From positions 121,635 to 185,634 of the forward strand of contig QANZ01029362.1 in the NCBI GenBank assembly GCA_003254925.1: DNA of 64,000 nucleotides, written 5' to 3'. The notes under the pieces were generated by a model that was not told where the DNA came from, did not search any database, and saw nothing but the letters and a program-made list of their open reading frames with translations. Source of the DNA: Chamaecrista fasciculata. Taxonomy: Eukaryota; Streptophyta; Magnoliopsida; Fabales; Fabaceae. Position 1 is the first letter of the stretch; each line of letters starts with the position of its first letter. A program made the position numbers and the translations under genes. Below, one piece after another: positions 62,701 to 64,000 of this stretch.

Positions 62701-63741
62701 ATGAGCGCATTCCCTATAAAAACCTCACAGCCAAATCCATCTTTCAGTATAGGAGAATGCAACTGCAATCCAATCCAAAACTCATCATTGTCTGAACAAA
62801 GGGAAAGAATAGTAGTGTATGTTACGGGATCAAAAGTAATTCCATTTAAGTTCATAGAACGAGCAAAACCCAACGCATCCTCACTCTTGTCAAACCCAGA
62901 AAGAATGGTGTTCCAAGAAACAATGTCAGGATGACTCAAATTCTCAAAGATCCTCAAAGCACTCCCAAAACGTCCAGACTTGCAGTACATACTCATCAAC
63001 GAATTTGTAACAGTGAGAAATGAAACAAACCCACTGGATGTGGCAAGTCCATGGATTTGATACCCGAGTTTTGAGTTCCATTGACAAGCCTTGAGAGACA
63101 AAGCAAATGTAACTTCATTTATGTTTTCGAACAAACACAGTTGAGATTGTTCCTTAAAGATGGCTAGAGCTTGAAAAGGATGGCTCTTGTGCAAACAATT
63201 AAGCATAGAACGGTTAACAAGGGCGATGTTTGATTGGGGGATTTGGTTGTGTAGGTGGGTTTTGTGGTTGAATGAGTGAAATGATTTGGATCCATATAAC
63301 CACTGTACTGGTGCGCCATGGAAACTTTTGAAACCCAGGTGACGGTAAACCATCAGAATGCATTTGAGGTTGATGGGTTTTTCCATAAAAAAGCAATTTG
63401 TTTACCCGACAACAACACCAAGTCTTTCATGTTTTAGAAGACATCCTTTCCTTGACCATACAACAATTTACAGCTCCTCCACTGTACTGGTGCGCCACCA
63501 TGCATAATACAATTTAGTTACTCTCCTTTGTCACTCAATTCAGCAAGCATGAAATAAAGAGAGAAAGCAAATTCCCAGAGAATATGGCTTTACAAGTATC
63601 AAACAAGAGACAGAGAACAAAATGAATGAACCTGGAAGAAGGTTGGGAAGGGAAGCTATGATGAGGGTTAAACGCTGTGAGGTTTCCAAGGTCGTCTAGT
63701 TGAAACTGCTTCTGGGTCTCCATCTCCACCGGCAAGACCAT
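56000..63741 (-). CDS. RRS1: Ribosome biogenesis regulatory protein RRS1
   Basis: RRS1 is a nucleolar assembly factor that brings the 5S RNP into the pre-60S ribosome. It is unrelated to the plant immune receptor of the same name. Eight minus-strand exons (63741-63632, 60200-60050, 58981-58930, 58773-58645, 57435-57318, 56658-56475, 56357-56244, 56161-56000) join in frame to 339 residues; Arabidopsis At2g37990 has 318. Diagnostic blocks are [110 protein letters not shown], a HKGKYRKFLPVVEG junction, and a lysine-rich tail. Two starts are possible (63741, or 63723 giving METQKQFQ), and the second is closer to the Arabidopsis N-terminus. Intron 1 is 3.4 kb and contains an entire PPR gene. Confidence 0.93.
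60514..60598. repeat. Duplicated intron segment, downstream copy
   Basis: About 85 bp matches 63509-63594 in the same orientation at roughly 80 percent, sharing CAAGCATCAAATAAAGAGAG against CAAGCATGAAATAAAGAGAG. The two copies bracket the PPR gene inside RRS1 intron 1. Confidence 0.65.
61023..63386 (-). CDS. Pentatricopeptide repeat protein, PLS class with E domain
   Basis: PLS-class PPR proteins bind organellar RNA and usually act in C-to-U editing. This is a single intronless frame of 787 residues. Tandem P, L and S repeats run through most of it ([87 protein letters not shown]). An E/E+ type tail follows ([54 protein letters not shown]). No DYW deaminase domain is present, so it would need a partner to edit. 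It resembles At4g32430, which in Arabidopsis lies near BT1 (At4g32400), as here. The N-terminus ([20 protein letters not shown]) is basic and could target mitochondria. It lies in RRS1 intron 1 on the same strand. Confidence 0.94.
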   Translation of the reverse strand: MEKPINLKCILMVYRHLGFKSFHGAPVQWLYGSKSFHSFNHKTHLHNQIPQSNIALVNRSMLNCLHKSHPFQALAIFKEQSQLCLFENINEVTFALSLKACQWNSKLGYQIHGLATSSGFVSFLTVTNSLMSMYCKSGRFGSALRIFENLSHPDIVSWNTILSGFDKSEDALGFARSMNLNGITFDPVTYTTILSLCSDNDEFWIGLQLHSPILKDGFGCEVFIGNALITLYSRWGRLVEARKVFDEMPKRDLVSWNAMLSGLAQEGDNGLETVSMFIKMIREGMLLDHVSFTSVISACGHERNLELGRQVHSLAIKMGHERHVSVCNVLISTYAKCEVIRDAKLVFQLMSDRNVVSWTTMISMDEDAVSLFNEMRTDDVYPNEVTFIGLIHAITIMNLVKEGLMVHGLCIKSSFLSKPTVCNSLITMYAKFDSILESKKIFEELRTREVISWNAIISGYAQNGLFKEAFLTFLLAMKEIRPNQYTFGSVLNAIGAAEDISLKHGQQCHSTLLKLGLSTDPITSGALLDMYAKRGSIIESQRVFDETLERTQVAWTAIISAYSRHGDYESVMNLFEKMQMEKISPDSITFLSVLTACCRNGMVDIGRKVFYSLINEYHIEPTPEHYSIMVDMLGRAGKLKEAEELACQIPGGPGLTVLQSLLGSCRLHGNIEMAEKVIDRLIEMEPTSSGSYVLMSNLYAEKGEWEKVAKMRKEMRQKGVRKEVGFSWVDVGKSNVDSLYLHGFSSGDKTHPESVEICRMADFLGLDMKVWKHKRREIEEEEYEDHT
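63509..63594. repeat. Duplicated intron segment, upstream copy
   Basis: Partner of 60514-60598, lying about 40-120 bases into RRS1 intron 1. Next to it a 19-bp repeat (CCACTGTACTGGTGCGCCA) occurs at 63479-63497 and again at 63300-63318 inside the PPR coding start. Confidence 0.65.
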
Positions 63742-63917
63742 GCGTATGTAGAGAGAGGCAGAGATTCAACAGAAAAAACTAAAAACAAGGAATTCCTACA
63801 GTGTTGTGTTGTGTGCGACTCAGCGAAAGCTTCCTCTGTAGCGAGTAGCGACTATATATATGTGAGGAAGCGGGAACCCGAAAATAGAATGAAGGCATAC
63901 GCCTCTCGGGTCAACCC

Positions 63918-63952
63918 AGCCCATAGCCTTTTATTTTGGGCTTTCTGGCCCA
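63918..63952 (-). promoter_or_regulatory. Three site II elements upstream of RRS1
   Basis: AGCCCA (63918-63923), TGGGCT (63937-63942) and GGCCCA (63947-63952) lie 177-211 bp upstream of the RRS1 start codon. Clustered site II elements are typical of plant ribosome-biogenesis promoters. They support exon 1 at 63632-63741 as the true 5' end of RRS1 rather than a start downstream of the PPR gene. Confidence 0.6.
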
Positions 63953-64000
63953 ACTTGTTCTTTTCTGTTCGCCTAATTTTGAAAATTTTATACGACGAAG

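Overview
This window is nuclear DNA from a flowering plant, almost certainly a dicot. It is AT-rich, its genes carry many GT-AG introns, and its families are plant-type: a PLS-class PPR protein, a Brittle-1 carrier, an At1g55270-type F-box/kelch protein, plant L1-like LINEs, and TRIM, MULE and hAT miniature elements. It is an assembled contig with one 322-base gap (10892-11213) and one single-N join (19893). The species cannot be named from the sequence.

Nine protein-coding genes can be rebuilt exon by exon, and every exon set keeps its reading frame. From left to right: MED17 (Mediator subunit, +, 4637-9121); a four-helix TMEM128-like membrane protein (+, 13844-15718); an F-box/kelch protein of the SAGL1 type (+, 22605-24987); ethanolamine kinase of the EMB1187 type (-, 26432-31600); a Sel1-like repeat protein with a probable mitochondrial presequence (+, 37986-42105); an Alba DNA/RNA-binding protein (+, 48284-49679); a BT1-type plastid nucleotide carrier (-, 51422-54784); the ribosome-assembly factor RRS1 (-, 56000-63741); and an intronless E-class PPR gene (-, 61023-63386) lying wholly inside RRS1 intron 1. 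These are housekeeping genes that do not form one pathway. MED17 and RRS1 share site II (TGGGCC/T) promoter elements, and the Alba gene has a telo-box in its leader.

The space between genes is a dense record of transposition. There are four LINE copies: one decayed but long (43655-47417), one 5'-truncated copy bounded by a 311-bp direct duplication (1626-3761), one short truncated copy (42754-43274) and one that keeps only its two ends (35112-35617). There is a TRIM (9682-10250), two MULE-type MITEs with 9-bp target duplications (977-1436, 55287-55676), two hAT-type MITEs with 8-bp duplications (12006-12452, 53346-53880), two about 660-bp fold-back elements that sit in gene promoters (32301-32966, 37173-37830), and several other long inverted repeats.

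The most unusual signal is a set of ten tiny insertions, each 12-31 bp and made of a poly(A/T) run plus a few bases resembling a LINE 3' end. Each sits between perfect 10-17 bp direct repeats. They look like target-primed reverse transcription events that stopped almost at once. Other points worth attention are the 311-bp duplication around a LINE, a hAT MITE placed at the dyad centre of one of three tandem palindromes, a nest of perfect hairpins at 33.2-33.5 kb, and the PPR gene inside RRS1 flanked by a duplicated stretch of that intron.
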